From Sporolactobacillus nakayamae (lineage in GTDB: Bacteria; Bacillota; Bacilli; Bacillales; Sporolactobacillaceae), in contig NZ_FOOY01000007.1 in assembly GCF_900113325.1 (NCBI RefSeq), forward strand, positions 16,860 through 80,859: a stretch of DNA of 64,000 nucleotides, read 5' to 3'. The notes under the pieces were generated by a model, which saw nothing but the letters and a program-made list of their open reading frames with translations, ran no database searches and was not told the origin of the DNA. This document shows, piece after piece, positions 22,954-31,919 of the stretch (position 1 is its first letter; every line of letters starts with the position of its first letter). A program made the position numbers and the translations under genes.

Positions 22954-23826
22954 ATGAAAAATCATTTTTCAAAAATATTTAGTCACAACGAGCAAGAGGA
23001 AGTTGCTGCCACCCAGGAGGCGGAACAGGATCTTGAACAAGGCAGGGTTCAGGAAATTGAGGTTTCATTGATTACGCCGAACCAGTATCAGCCGCGTTCT
23101 GTTTTTGATGAAGAAAAGCTGCATGAATTAGCTGCAACAATCGATGAACATGGAATCATTCAACCGATTGTGCTTCGGCCAATCGGCGATAAGTATGAGA
23201 TTATAGCTGGTGAGCGGCGATGGCGGGCAGTATCTTATCTTGGGTGGGAAACGATTCCTGCAATTATCAAACCGTTAGACGATGATCAATCGGCGTCTAT
23301 CGCGTTGATTGAAAATTTGCAACGTGAAGAACTAACTGCTATTGAAGAAGCAATGGCTTATGCACGTCTTATTGATATTCATGGTTTGACACAAGAAAGC
23401 CTTGCCGTAAAATTAGGCAGGGGTCAGTCAACGATCGCAAATAAGTTAAGATTACTGAAACTGCCATCATCTGTTCAAACCGCAATTCTAGAAAAGAAAA
23501 TAACTGAACGGCATGCGAGAGCTTTAATTACTCTTAGAAATTCGGAACTACAAGAGAAAATGCTGAATGAGATTATTTCAAAGCAGTTGAATGTTAAACA
23601 AACCGAAAATCGTGTAAAGCACTATTTGGAAAATGAAGCCGAGGAAAAGGCTGATGACGCAAAAAAAAGCAAACGTTTTTCGTTAAGCAGAGATTCAAGA
23701 ATCGCGGTAAATACAATCAGACAGTCAGTGCACATGGTTACCGATTCCGGACTGGATATTGATACTCATGAAGAGGATATGGGGGATTTTTATCAATTCA
23801 CCATACGGATTCCTAAAAATAAATAA
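22954..23826 (+). CDS. noc: Nucleoid occlusion protein Noc
   Basis: ParB-family CTPase that binds its own sites on DNA and keeps the division septum off the nucleoid. The 290-residue product begins with an amphipathic helix ([10 protein letters not shown]) used by Noc for membrane attachment. An acidic linker, the CTP-binding GERRWRA (86-92) and a helix-turn-helix at about 145-169 follow. Position between rsmG and parA, plus the membrane helix, separate it from ParB. The ATG follows a GGTGGTGG-type ribosome site. It has its own terminator. Confidence 0.93.
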   Translation: MKNHFSKIFSHNEQEEVAATQEAEQDLEQGRVQEIEVSLITPNQYQPRSVFDEEKLHELAATIDEHGIIQPIVLRPIGDKYEIIAGERRWRAVSYLGWETIPAIIKPLDDDQSASIALIENLQREELTAIEEAMAYARLIDIHGLTQESLAVKLGRGQSTIANKLRLLKLPSSVQTAILEKKITERHARALITLRNSELQEKMLNEIISKQLNVKQTENRVKHYLENEAEEKADDAKKSKRFSLSRDSRIAVNTIRQSVHMVTDSGLDIDTHEEDMGDFYQFTIRIPKNK

Positions 23827-23838
23827 CAATTTCACCCG

Positions 23839-23865
23839 GAGCCATCATTGATGGTTCTTTTTTTT
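23839..23865 (+). terminator. Terminator after noc
   Basis: GAGCCATC / GATGGTTC with a 3-base loop (one G-U pair), followed by eight T. It lies 12 bases past the noc stop. Confidence 0.9.
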
Positions 23866-23953
23866 TGAAGTTAAATTTATGTAACATGTCCTGATTGAAT
23901 TAATTCATGATAAAATGAAATGTAGCGATTGAAGATTGAGAGTAGGTGGAAGT

Positions 23954-24715
23954 GTGAGTAAGATATTGGCCATTGCCAACCAAAAAGGCGGTGTTGGCAA
24001 AACTACGACTGCGGTTAATCTCAGCGCATGTATGGCTACATTAGGATGCAAGATATTGCTGGTTGATATTGATCCGCAAGGAAACGCGACGAGCGGTTCG
24101 GGTGTGGACAAAGGTGATGTTGATGAGTGTGTCTATGATGTCTTGGTAGATGAAGTTGAGATCGAAAAAGTAATCCACAGTTCGGCAATTGAAAATCTTG
24201 ATGTTGTCCCTTCAGCTATTCAATTAGCCGGTGCCGAAATAGAGCTTGTATCGACGATCTCCCGAGAAGTTCGTCTTAAGCGCGCTCTAGAAAAGGTTAA
24301 AGATACATATGATTATATAATCATTGATTGCCCTCCGTCACTCGGGCTTCTCACAATTAATGCGCTGACGGCAGCTGATGCCGTAATTATTCCGGTACAG
24401 TGTGAGTACTACGCCCTGGAAGGGCTCAGCCAATTGCTGAATACGGTACGGCTTGTTCAGAAACATTTGAATCATCATCTAGCCATAGAGGGTGTTTTGC
24501 TAACGATGCTTGATGCTAGGACGAATCTTGGGCTACAGGTCATTCAAGAAGTCAAAAAGTACTTTCAGGATCGGGTCTTTAAGACAATCATTTCACGGAA
24601 TGTGCGATTAAGTGAAGCTCCAAGCCACGGAGAACCAATTATTATGTATGATTCTAGATCTAAAGGTGCAGAGGCTTATCTTGATTTCGCAAAGGAAGTG
24701 ATCACGAATGCCTAA
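23954..24715 (+). CDS. parA: Chromosome partitioning ATPase ParA (Soj)
   Basis: Deviant-Walker ATPase that works with ParB in origin segregation and, in Bacillus, regulates DnaA. The 253-residue product shows KGGVGKTT at 11-18, the DIDPQGNAT switch and IDCPPSLG. I chose GTG at 23954, giving MSKILAIANQKGG, which aligns with Soj; AGGTGG lies 4 bases upstream. The longer frame to 23936 would swallow the ribosome site. It overlaps parB by 8 bases. Confidence 0.97.
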   Translation: MSKILAIANQKGGVGKTTTAVNLSACMATLGCKILLVDIDPQGNATSGSGVDKGDVDECVYDVLVDEVEIEKVIHSSAIENLDVVPSAIQLAGAEIELVSTISREVRLKRALEKVKDTYDYIIIDCPPSLGLLTINALTAADAVIIPVQCEYYALEGLSQLLNTVRLVQKHLNHHLAIEGVLLTMLDARTNLGLQVIQEVKKYFQDRVFKTIISRNVRLSEAPSHGEPIIMYDSRSKGAEAYLDFAKEVITNA

Positions 24716-25568
24716 AGCATTGGGAAAAGGTTTGGATGCTTTTTTTCCGGCGGCGTTTAAAGAAGAACTGGACAATGCTGTCGAACATGTTAAATTAAGC
24801 GAATTACGACCGAATCCATACCAACCACGAAAGAAATTTGATCAACAAGCATTGGACGAACTTGCAAGCTCAATAAAGGAACATGGCATCATACAACCAC
24901 TTGTCGTTCGTAAAAGTATAAAGGGGTACGATATTGTTGTTGGTGAACGCCGATTCCGTGCGGCAAAACAAGTTAAATTAGCGACAGTACCTGTTGTCGT
25001 TAAGGAATTATCCGATGAAGCGATGATGCAGATCGCGTTGATAGAAAATCTGCAACGCGAGAATCTGAATCCGATTGAAGAAGCGATCGCATATAAGAAA
25101 CTTATGAGCGGTTTGAAATTGACACAAGATGAACTGGCTAAAAAATTGGGGAAAAGCAGACCTCATATTGCCAATCATTTGCGGTTGCTTCAATTAGATC
25201 CGGCAGTTACTGCACTGATTGAGCAAGAAAAGCTTTCAATGGGGCATGGGCGCGCGCTTGCTGGTTTAAAGGATAAGAAACAGATGACACCAGTTGTTGA
25301 CAAGGTTTTAAAAGAACAGATGAATGTACGTCAGCTTGAGGCACTTATTCAGCAGCTTAACCACCATGTTCCACGTGAAACATCAAAAAAGAAGCAATGG
25401 GTAATGCCCGCAGAATTAAAGGATCGTGTTTTTGGACTGAGAGAAAAGTACGGTACCGCAGTGAAAGTTAAACCGGGTATGAAAAAAGGAAAAGGCAAAA
25501 TTGAGCTCGATTATTATTCAGCTGAAGATTTATATCGACTAATTGAAATTATGGAAGGGCGGCTCTAA
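24708..25568 (+). CDS. parB: Chromosome partitioning protein ParB (Spo0J)
   Basis: CTP-dependent clamp that loads at parS, spreads, and recruits SMC. The 286-residue product has the N-terminal ParA-contact segment (MPKALGKGLD), the CTP motif GERRFRA (79-85), a helix-turn-helix (about 137-162) and a C-terminal dimer domain. A full parS site is embedded in its coding sequence, as in B. subtilis spo0J. The start overlaps the end of parA. A terminator overlaps its stop codon. Confidence 0.97.
   Translation: MPKALGKGLDAFFPAAFKEELDNAVEHVKLSELRPNPYQPRKKFDQQALDELASSIKEHGIIQPLVVRKSIKGYDIVVGERRFRAAKQVKLATVPVVVKELSDEAMMQIALIENLQRENLNPIEEAIAYKKLMSGLKLTQDELAKKLGKSRPHIANHLRLLQLDPAVTALIEQEKLSMGHGRALAGLKDKKQMTPVVDKVLKEQMNVRQLEALIQQLNHHVPRETSKKKQWVMPAELKDRVFGLREKYGTAVKVKPGMKKGKGKIELDYYSAEDLYRLIEIMEGRL
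25367..25382. other. parS site inside parB
   Basis: TGTTCCACGTGAAACA is an exact match to the Bacillus parS consensus. It encodes part of the HHVPRETS segment of ParB, so it is conserved at both DNA and protein level. Confidence 0.95.
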
Positions 25569-25582
25569 TAAGCCGCTTTTTC
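25559..25582 (+). terminator. Terminator after parB
   Basis: GCGGCT / AGCCGC around CTAATA, followed by TTTTTC. The stop codon of parB lies in the loop, giving a very compact gene end. Confidence 0.85.
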
Positions 25583-25749
25583 TATTTTTGCGGAAATGAA
25601 GGTAATAATCCTCATGTACGAAGTGTTGAGACTTAATGCGAAACCGATTCTGAACTGAACAGGAGGGTGCAAGCCCCCTAACTTATTCATCCGATTAGGT
25701 CAATGTGCTTTAACCTGCTTTTGTTAGTGAAGTATAGTTGCTCGTGCTA

Positions 25750-26355
25750 TTAATCCATTAATAGTAGTTTAGACAGGAACTTTCCTTTTCTTCGTGAAAG
25801 AAGGGCAACACTGAGACTTCGTCCAATTACTTGAGAGAGACTCATTACTACATTAAGCCGAGTGTTTTGCAGCACAGAGTATTCCATAAATCCACTGATA
25901 TTAACAACTCCGGTAATATTCATGTCACCTACAGGAATAAGTTCCTTTTTAACGCCTGCTCCAGGAAGAACAGGCCCTTCAGCAATGGTAATATTACCAA
26001 TGTTTTGCTGCGCTCCCAGGCAGGCATCAATACCAATAATGAACGGATTTTTATAAGAACAGTTAATCAATGCCAACGTTTCGTTTAAATTGACGGCATG
26101 AACGGGTTTTTCCAAGGTTCCATAAACATAGCTATCCGGGAGATGATGACGTTCAAGATAAGAACCAACAAGAGGACCAAGTGCATCGCCCGTTGACCGG
26201 TCCGTTCCAATGCAGACAACGACAATAGGGGAACTTCCAACTGCCGGCAAGAGGTGACGAATTGCTCGAACAAGCGAGTGATGATTATTCAGATCTTGAT
26301 AGTGGACATGCGTAGAAAGCCGCTTTTCTGGAGTTTTATCGAGTTTTAGATTCAT
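25750..26355 (-). CDS. yyaC: Sporulation-associated protein YyaC (GPR-like fold)
   Basis: DUF1256 protein of 201 residues found only in spore-formers, related in fold to the germination protease. Readable family features are IGTDRSTGDALGPLVG near residues 50-66, YGTLEKPVHAVNL, and GIDACLGA with GPVLPGAGVKKELIPVGD. I chose the ATG at 26355 because GGGAGG lies 7 bases upstream; the open frame continues to 26481 without a ribosome site. It faces parB, as in Bacillus, and is read against the fork. Its presence supports a spore-forming host. Confidence 0.93.
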   Translation of the reverse strand: MNLKLDKTPEKRLSTHVHYQDLNNHHSLVRAIRHLLPAVGSSPIVVVCIGTDRSTGDALGPLVGSYLERHHLPDSYVYGTLEKPVHAVNLNETLALINCSYKNPFIIGIDACLGAQQNIGNITIAEGPVLPGAGVKKELIPVGDMNITGVVNISGFMEYSVLQNTRLNVVMSLSQVIGRSLSVALLSRRKGKFLSKLLLMD

Positions 26356-26591
26356 AGATTCGCCTCCCAAGTATCCACAGTATATGAGAATACTTGCTTT
26401 TTTATACAACAAGAACATACGAAATCGTAAAAGATTAGCGGCAGCAGTATAGGGGGCGGCGCATAAGGAATGTCGACTCATCCAAGGGCTGGGTAAAGCC
26501 GGGTTTACTAAAGCAAAGCATCTGAGCGTATCTTGATATAATAAAAAACAATGAGTGTGCTAAAAACCTGTCTTTTTCAAACAAAATAGGA

Positions 26592-26597
26592 TATACT
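26592..26597 (+). promoter_or_regulatory. -10 element of the glyQS leader
   Basis: TATACT preceded by an AT-rich spacer; the best -35 about 17 bases upstream (TGTCTT) is weak. Transcription would start near 26604 at the base of the T-box stem I. Confidence 0.5.
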
Positions 26598-26599
26598 AT

Positions 26600-26848
26600 G
26601 TATCAGAAAATGATGACTATCGTTTAGTTAAATTTAGGCGATGAAGGAAAGGAGTACCTATTGCAGCTGTATTTAGCGATTCAGGAAAAGTGGGAGCCTG
26701 ATTGCAGCGCGTGGGGAAGGCGTTCTTGAGCCATAGCATGACAGAGCGGGTGCGGATTATTCGCATCAATTAGGGTGGAACCGCGTGAGCAAATAAAAGC
26801 TTTCGTCCCTAGGCATTGGGCCTAGTTGGATGAAAGCTTATTTTATTT
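26600..26848 (+). promoter_or_regulatory. Glycine T-box riboswitch of glyQS
   Basis: The invariant T-box sequence AGGGTGGAACCGCG is at 26772-26785. It is followed by a strong terminator hairpin, AAGCTTTCGTCC paired with GGATGAAAGCTT (26797-26839), and a T-rich run. Upstream, GGC near 26638 can pair with GCC near 26731 to close stem I. A GGC glycine triplet at 26719-26721 sits where the specifier loop should be; the specifier assignment is inference. Uncharged tRNA-Gly would pair with the T-box and favour antitermination. Confidence 0.93.
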
Positions 26849-26866
26849 ATAAAGGAGAAAAAAGAC

Positions 26867-28249
26867 ATGAGCAAAACAATGGAACAGATTGTGAATCTTG
26901 CCAAGCAACGAGGAATTATATTCCCAGGATCAGAAATATATGGTGGGTTAGCGAACACGTGGGATTACGGCCCGATCGGCGTCGAGCTGAAGAATAATGT
27001 GAAGAAAGCATGGTGGAAAAAATTTGTACAGGAGTCTCCTTATAACGTAGGACTCGACGCAGCTATCTTGATGAACCCAAAGACTTGGGAAGCATCAGGA
27101 CACATTACGAACTTTAATGATCCGATGATTGATTGTAAAAAATGTAAATCACGTTTTCGTGCAGATAAGCTCATTGAAGCCAACATTCCGCAAGCAGAGC
27201 TCCCCGGACCCGTTGACGGCCTGACATTTGATACGATGGCACAGCTTATTGAAGACCATCATATTCCTTGCCCGGAGTGCGGCGAACATGATTTCACGTC
27301 CATCCGTCAGTTTAACTTAATGTTTAAGACATACCAGGGTGTGACGGAAACGGCAAAGGACGAGATCTATCTTCGTCCGGAAACTGCCCAAGGTATTTTC
27401 GTGAACTTTAAAAATGTACAGCGCACAATGCGGAAAAAGATTCCGTTTGGTATTGGTCAAGTTGGTAAGTCATTTCGTAATGAAATTACACCGGGAAACT
27501 TTACATTCCGAACGAGAGAATTTGAACAACTTGAATTGGAATTCTTCTGCAAACCGGGCGATGATCAGAAATGGTTTCAGTACTGGCGAACTTTTGGCTA
27601 TGAATGGCTGAAATCCTTGAACGTAAAGGAAGAAAATATACGGCTGCGTGATCATGAAAAAGAAGAATTGCCGCACTACAGCAACGCAACGACGGATATT
27701 GAATATTTGTTCCCATTCGGATGGGGCGAGCTGTCCAGCCTGTCCTCACGTACTGATTATGACCTTCACCGTCATATGGAGGTATCCGGTCAGGATCTTC
27801 AATACATTGATCAGAATAATAATGAACGTTATATCCCTTATGTTATTGAGCCGTCACTTGGCGCCGATCGCGTAACGCTCGCATTCCTGGCCGAAGCCTA
27901 TGAAGAAGAGACAATCAGCGAAAACGATACACGAACTGTACTGCATTTTCACCCAGCTTTGGCGCCGTATAAGGCTGCCATTCTTCCACTTTCGAAGAAG
28001 CTAAGCGAAGAAGCGAGAGCTGTGTATCAAGAACTTGCGAAAGATTATATGGTTGACTATGATGAGACCGGTTCGATCGGTAAACGTTATCGCCGTCAGG
28101 ACGAGATCGGCACACCGTTCTGTATCACCTACGACTTTGATTCAAAAGAAGATGGCAAAGTGACCGTGCGTGACCGCGACACAATGGATCAGGAAAGGTT
28201 GCCTATTAGCGAACTTGCTGCATTTCTGAAAGAAAAAACAGCCTTTTAA
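26867..28249 (+). CDS. glyQS: Glycyl-tRNA synthetase, homodimeric class II type
   Basis: Charges tRNA-Gly. The single 460-residue chain is the alpha2 (archaeal/eukaryal-like) form, not the tetrameric GlyQ/GlyS of B. subtilis. Evidence is the N-terminus [22 protein letters not shown] in pieces, the zinc-like CKKC/CPEC pairs (residues about 89-92 and 139-142), motif 2 ([19 protein letters not shown]), motif 3 (EPSLGADRV) and the anticodon-binding domain from about 360. An ATG follows AAAGGAG. Placement near oriC, between yyaC and yyzM, is unlike B. subtilis. Confidence 0.96.
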   Translation: MSKTMEQIVNLAKQRGIIFPGSEIYGGLANTWDYGPIGVELKNNVKKAWWKKFVQESPYNVGLDAAILMNPKTWEASGHITNFNDPMIDCKKCKSRFRADKLIEANIPQAELPGPVDGLTFDTMAQLIEDHHIPCPECGEHDFTSIRQFNLMFKTYQGVTETAKDEIYLRPETAQGIFVNFKNVQRTMRKKIPFGIGQVGKSFRNEITPGNFTFRTREFEQLELEFFCKPGDDQKWFQYWRTFGYEWLKSLNVKEENIRLRDHEKEELPHYSNATTDIEYLFPFGWGELSSLSSRTDYDLHRHMEVSGQDLQYIDQNNNERYIPYVIEPSLGADRVTLAFLAEAYEEETISENDTRTVLHFHPALAPYKAAILPLSKKLSEEARAVYQELAKDYMVDYDETGSIGKRYRRQDEIGTPFCITYDFDSKEDGKVTVRDRDTMDQERLPISELAAFLKEKTAF

Positions 28250-28600
28250 TTAGAATAGTTTTCAAGCCTATTTGATCCAAGTACTGCTTTGCAGTACTTT
28301 AAAAGATAAAAAAAGAATATGAATTTGGTCTTTCGGATACTGGGATAAGCGGCATTTTATTGATAAATCGTTCCCAGAGCGCGAAAGTGCGAGACGCCTG
28401 TGGGCGAGCCTCTGTTGATTGCGAGTCAGGGGAGATCCTGCAGATAATCGTCTGTTCAAGGAAGCTACCGGACCGCCCGTGTCAAGCGAGCAGCTGAAGT
28501 GTTCGTTCAAGCGTAGGGTTAAAGCCGCATCCAGCGGAATCAATGAGCAAGTTTGCCCGATTTTTCTTAAGGTACTATGGTCAACAAAGGAGGATGGATG
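28250..28600. other. glyQS-yyzM intergenic region
   Basis: 351 bases without a gene. The central part is copy R1 of a GC-rich dispersed repeat (28377-28520). A TTTGATCCAAGTACTGCTTT-like stretch after glyQS contains AGTACTGC/GCAGTACT (28279-28298), a small inverted repeat followed by T and A runs that may act as a weak terminator. Confidence 0.5.
28377..28520. repeat. GC-rich dispersed repeat, copy R1
   Basis: Shares with R2 (31390-31522) and R3 (43244-43360) an ordered set of words: GCGAGxCGCCTG, GGGGAGAxCCxGCAGA, GTCTGTTCxAGGAxGCT, CCGGACxGCCCG and CAAGCGAGCAGCTGAAG. R1 and R3 share the phrase CAGATAATCGTCTGTTC exactly. It is non-coding and highly structured. Similar GC-rich repeats are familiar in Bacillaceae intergenic DNA. 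Confidence 0.75.
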
Positions 28601-28819
28601 ATGCCGAATCCCCGTATCAGTTTTGATTTGAATGATGTCGTTGAAATGAAGAAGCCGCATCCATGCGGAGATAATAAATGGAAAATCATTCGTATGGGTG
28701 CGGATATTCGTATTAAGTGCCTCGGTTGTGGACACAGTGTCCTAATGCCAAGAAGTGAATTTCAGCGAAAAATTAAAAAGATTCTTGAGCGTGGACCAAA
28801 AATTGAAGAGAATGAATGA
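28601..28819 (+). CDS. yyzM: DUF951 zinc-ribbon-like protein YyzM
   Basis: Small (72-residue) protein of unknown function conserved next to ychF in Bacillales. The core VEMKKPHPCG, then WKIIRMGADIRIKC and GCGHSVLMPR, gives a CPHCG-like pair of Cys motifs (HPCG and CLGCG) that may bind zinc. I chose ATG at 28601, seven bases after AGGAGG; a second ATG one codon earlier is too close. Usually co-transcribed with ychF, here 95 bases downstream. Confidence 0.9.
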   Translation: MPNPRISFDLNDVVEMKKPHPCGDNKWKIIRMGADIRIKCLGCGHSVLMPRSEFQRKIKKILERGPKIEENE

Positions 28820-28914
28820 AGGCAGGAACTGCAAGGACAGGCTGAAAATGACTGTTCAGCTTGATTATTTGTTAGCACACACGTGGAAAGAGAAACCCAG
28901 GGGGTTGAATGTAA

Positions 28915-30015
28915 ATGAGCTTGACAACAGGTATTGTTGGGTTGCCCAACGTTGGCAAATCAACATTGTTTAATGCGATTACACAGGCCGGAGCAGAAAT
29001 GGCCAATTATCCGTTTTGCACCATTGAACCGAATGTCGGGATCGTCAGTGTACCCGATGTACGTCTTAATAAATTGAATGAAATGTATCATCCGAAGAAG
29101 ACAATTCCGACAACTTTTGAATTCACAGACATCGCCGGATTGGTTAAGGGCGCAAGTAAAGGTGAAGGGTTAGGAAATCAATTTTTGGCTAATATTCGTC
29201 AAGTAGATGCGATATCTCATGTAGTGCGCTGCTTTGAGGATAAGAACATTACCCATGTTTCCGGAAAAATAGACCCGATTGATGACATTGAAACCATCAA
29301 TCTTGAACTCGTTTTGTCTGATATGGAGCAGGTCAATAAGCGTATCGATCGGGTTGGAAAATTGGCAAAACAGAAAGATAAAGCCTCAATCGTGGAGTTT
29401 TCTGCTCTTCAGAAATTAAAAGAAGCATTTGAAGAAGGAAAACCGGCTAGGCATGTTGCGTTGACAGAAGATGAAGAAGCGGCAATAAAGCCTTTTAACT
29501 TCCTGACGAATAAGCCGGTTCTGTATGTTGCTAATACATCTGAAGATGATGTCGCTGCGCCTGATGACAACCCATATGTTCAAGCAGTTAAGGAGTTTGC
29601 TGAGAAGGACGGATCTGAAGTGGTTGTAATATCTGCGCGAATCGAATCCGAAATTGCAGAACTTGATGGCGAAGAAAAAGAAGTATTCCTAGAAGAATTG
29701 GGCCTAGACGCTTCAGGACTTGATCGCTTAATTGCCAAATCCTATGATCTGCTTGGATTGGCCACCTATTTTACCGCAGGTGAGAAAGAGGTGCGTGCTT
29801 GGACATTCAGTAAGGGAACGAAAGCCCCACAAGCCGCAGGCATTATTCACTCGGATTTTGAACGTGGCTTTATCCGCGCTGAAATCGTTTCTTATGAAGA
29901 TCTGATTCTTGCTGGTTCGGAGGCAGCCGCTAAAGAAATGGGGCGCCTCCGCCTTGAAGGAAAAGATTACGTGATGCAAGATGGAGATATCGTCAATTTT
30001 AGATTCAACGTATAA
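28915..30015 (+). CDS. ychF: Ribosome-associated ATPase/GTPase YchF
   Basis: Obg-family nucleotidase, better with ATP than GTP, that associates with ribosomes and is linked to stress responses. The 366-residue product shows GLPNVGKSTLFNAIT (P-loop at about 8-15), FTDIAGLVKGAS, a helical insertion, and a C-terminal TGS-like domain beginning GEKEVRAWTF and ending DIVNFRFNV. The start is ATG behind AGGGGGT. It precedes the rpsF operon. Confidence 0.96.
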   Translation: MSLTTGIVGLPNVGKSTLFNAITQAGAEMANYPFCTIEPNVGIVSVPDVRLNKLNEMYHPKKTIPTTFEFTDIAGLVKGASKGEGLGNQFLANIRQVDAISHVVRCFEDKNITHVSGKIDPIDDIETINLELVLSDMEQVNKRIDRVGKLAKQKDKASIVEFSALQKLKEAFEEGKPARHVALTEDEEAAIKPFNFLTNKPVLYVANTSEDDVAAPDDNPYVQAVKEFAEKDGSEVVVISARIESEIAELDGEEKEVFLEELGLDASGLDRLIAKSYDLLGLATYFTAGEKEVRAWTFSKGTKAPQAAGIIHSDFERGFIRAEIVSYEDLILAGSEAAAKEMGRLRLEGKDYVMQDGDIVNFRFNV

Positions 30016-30031
30016 TTCGGATTGAAAAAAC

Positions 30032-30060
30032 TTGAATCATTGGGCAAGTTATGCTATCAT
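30032..30060 (+). promoter_or_regulatory. Promoter of the rpsF-ssb-rpsR operon
   Basis: TTGAAT (30032-30037), 17-base spacer, TATCAT (30055-30060) with TGC giving an extended -10. Confidence 0.65.
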
Positions 30061-30085
30061 ATTTACCTATGAGTGAGTAAACTTG

Positions 30086-30116
30086 CTCTCTGCTCCATTA
30101 CTGGAGCCGTTTAGTC
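30086..30116 (+). promoter_or_regulatory. Probable S6:S18-binding leader element
   Basis: In the leader of rpsF a hairpin, GCTCC (30092-30096) / GGAGC (30103-30107), is followed directly by CG so that CCG lies at its 3' base. A bulged CCG beside a hairpin is the feature recognised by the S6:S18 complex in many bacterial rpsF leaders. The match is by motif and position only. Confidence 0.45.
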
Positions 30117-30135
30117 CAAGGGGAGGTGAATGATT

Positions 30136-30441
30136 GTGCGCGAATATGAAATTATGTACATCCTCCGTCCGGATTTGGAAGAAGAACAGGAAAAAGCCGT
30201 TAAGGAAAAACTGGCTTCCATTCTGACGGATAATGGCGCAGAAATCAATGAGGTCAAGGAACTGGGAAAACGTCGTTTAGCTTATGAAATCAATGACGTG
30301 AACACGGGTACCTATGTTGTTCTGTATGTAAACGCCGGCAGCGAAGCAATTAACGAATTTGATCGTCTTGTTAAGATCAATGACGACGTGCTTCGTTTCA
30401 TGACGATTAAAGATGAACGCAAACCTGCAGAAGCGAAATAA
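30136..30441 (+). CDS. rpsF: 30S ribosomal protein S6
   Basis: Small-subunit protein that binds 16S rRNA as a dimer with S18. The 101-residue product begins [14 protein letters not shown] and contains [12 protein letters not shown], the S6 core. I chose GTG at 30136, seven bases after GGAGGTG, because it gives the family N-terminus; the ATG at 30130 is directly against the ribosome site. First gene of the rpsF-ssb-rpsR operon. Confidence 0.96.
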   Translation: MREYEIMYILRPDLEEEQEKAVKEKLASILTDNGAEINEVKELGKRRLAYEINDVNTGTYVVLYVNAGSEAINEFDRLVKINDDVLRFMTIKDERKPAEAK

Positions 30442-30471
30442 TCGATTTGAAAAGAAAGGAGAGTGGTCCTG

Positions 30472-30996
30472 ATGATCAATCGTGTTGTTTTGGTTGGCCG
30501 GCTGACGAAAAATCCCGAATTGCGGTACACACCGAATGGCGTTGCTGTTACCAGCTTCACCATCGCTGTGAATCGGCCGTTTTCGAACCAACAAGGGGAA
30601 CGAGAGGCTGATTTCATACCTGTCGTTGTGTGGAGAAGGCAGGCTGAGAACGCGGCAAACTTCCTGCAAAAAGGAAGTCTGGCAGGCGTTGATGGTCGGA
30701 TTCAGACACGCAGTTATGAGAATAATGAAGGGCGACGCGTGTATATAACCGAAGTAATCGCTGATAGTGTGCAATTTCTTGAACCGAAAGGCGCAAGACA
30801 TGCTGACGGCGGTAACAGTTATGCACCGAGCGCTCCGCAACCTTCAAACCAGTCAAGCCAGCAGCGTGGCGGTTATGCGCCGTCCAATAACCAGAGCACG
30901 AGCGGCGGTCAAAACCAGGGTGCTCCTTCTTTTGATGATCCTTTCGCGGGCGACAGTAAACCGATTGATATATCGGATGACGATTTGCCGTTCTGA
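30472..30996 (+). CDS. ssb: Single-stranded DNA-binding protein SSB
   Basis: Tetrameric protein that coats single-stranded DNA at forks and repair sites. The OB-fold occupies about residues 1-108 ([21 protein letters not shown] start). A Gln/Ser/Asn/Gly-rich linker follows at about 113-160, then the acidic tail DISDDDLPF that recruits partner enzymes. I chose ATG at 30472 with AGGAGAG at 8 bases. Standard position between rpsF and rpsR. Confidence 0.97.
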   Translation: MINRVVLVGRLTKNPELRYTPNGVAVTSFTIAVNRPFSNQQGEREADFIPVVVWRRQAENAANFLQKGSLAGVDGRIQTRSYENNEGRRVYITEVIADSVQFLEPKGARHADGGNSYAPSAPQPSNQSSQQRGGYAPSNNQSTSGGQNQGAPSFDDPFAGDSKPIDISDDDLPF

Positions 30997-31035
30997 TTTG
31001 AACGATTCAATTGAAAATTAGGGGAGGTGCCGAAT

Positions 31036-31266
31036 ATGGCAGAACGCCGCTCACGTGGTAAGCGCCGTAAAGTATGTTTCTTTACCGTTAATCACATTAC
31101 TTATATTGACTATAAGGATGTTGATTTGCTTCGCCGATTCATTTCTGAACGAGGAAAGATTTTGCCTCGTCGTGTAACTGGAACAAGCGCGAAGTACCAA
31201 CGTCAATTGACAAAAGCGATCAAACGCGCGCGTCAAATGGCTTTGCTTCCGTACACAACGGAATGA
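31036..31266 (+). CDS. rpsR: 30S ribosomal protein S18
   Basis: Small basic ribosomal protein (76 residues) that pairs with S6. [16 protein letters not shown] and [21 protein letters not shown] in pieces are the family core. ATG at 31036 follows GGGAGGTG. Last gene of its operon, with a strong terminator 15 bases beyond its stop. Confidence 0.97.
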   Translation: MAERRSRGKRRKVCFFTVNHITYIDYKDVDLLRRFISERGKILPRRVTGTSAKYQRQLTKAIKRARQMALLPYTTE

Positions 31267-31281
31267 TGATTGTAAATGAAG

Positions 31282-31326
31282 AGGTTGTCTCATGGGCTTT
31301 ACTAAGCTCTGAGACAACCTTTTTTT
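31282..31326 (+). terminator. Terminator of the rpsF-ssb-rpsR operon
   Basis: AGGTTGTCTC / GAGACAACCT, with further pairing of GGGCTT / AAGCTC inside, followed by T6-7. Long and strong. Confidence 0.93.
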
Positions 31327-31389
31327 CATAAGTAAAGAACGTGATTTTGCCCTGTATCAAACCAATAAAACAGTGTCTTGGTCGGGAAT

Positions 31390-31522
31390 CAAAGCGGAGG
31401 TGCGAGGGCGCCTGCGGGAGCGTCGCTATTGATCGCGTGCCGGCGAGACCCCACAGACACCGGTTTGCTCGATGAGGCTCGCGGTGCGCACGCGGCAAGC
31501 GAGCAACCGAAGCGACGATTCA
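31390..31522. repeat. GC-rich dispersed repeat, copy R2
   Basis: Shares GCGAGGGCGCCTGCGGGAG with R3 exactly and the later words GCGAGACCCCxCAGA, TCGATGAGGCT and GCGGCAAGCGAGCA. It lies between the rpsR terminator and palindrome array 1. Confidence 0.75.
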
Positions 31523-31615
31523 GAACAATAAAGACACGAACCAATGACACATGGCTGGAGATTAGCGACCGGCCGCTTTTTGTCCGGTTTTTCCCACAGG
31601 TAAAGAAAGTTTACT

Positions 31616-31919
31616 GTTTTGCCTTGCCGGTACGACGATAAGGTCATAAGATTCGGTTGAGCGATCAGGTAAGCGCCCAATCTGAGAAATAAACGGAAAA
31701 CTTCCGCTTAATCACAAAATGAATGAAAAAATTGCTTAAATAGACGGAGAAATTCCGCTTATCGAATCGAAAAACGTGAAAATGGAGGGTTTTTCTGTGA
31801 ATAAGCGGAAAAATTCCTCTTATGTACCTGTAAAACAAGCGCCAGGATGCATATAACCGGAAAATCTCCGCTTATTTTATTCTGGCCGCGTTACTTAATT
31901 AAGGATCAAAATGATTTAT
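31616..31919. repeat. Palindrome array, copy 1 (four modules)
   Basis: A 304-base repeat nearly identical to 42734-43045. It contains four degenerate copies of the palindrome ATAAGCGGAA-N3-TTCCGCTTAT, centred near 31700, 31751, 31812 and 31864, spaced about 51-61 bases. It begins GTTTTGCCTTGCCGGTACG and ends ATCAAAATGATTTAT. No open frame is conserved between copies. Confidence 0.85.

Larger units (their letters stand above)
26356..26866. other. yyaC-glyQS intergenic region
   Basis: 511 bases holding the divergent upstream region of yyaC (26356 to about 26500) and the promoter and T-box leader of glyQS (about 26570-26866). No protein gene was seen. Confidence 0.7.

Noticed and set aside
31426..31680. 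Short frames in repeat island I as genes
   Set aside because: They cross repeat boundaries, lack ribosome sites and are not preserved in the second copy of the repeats.
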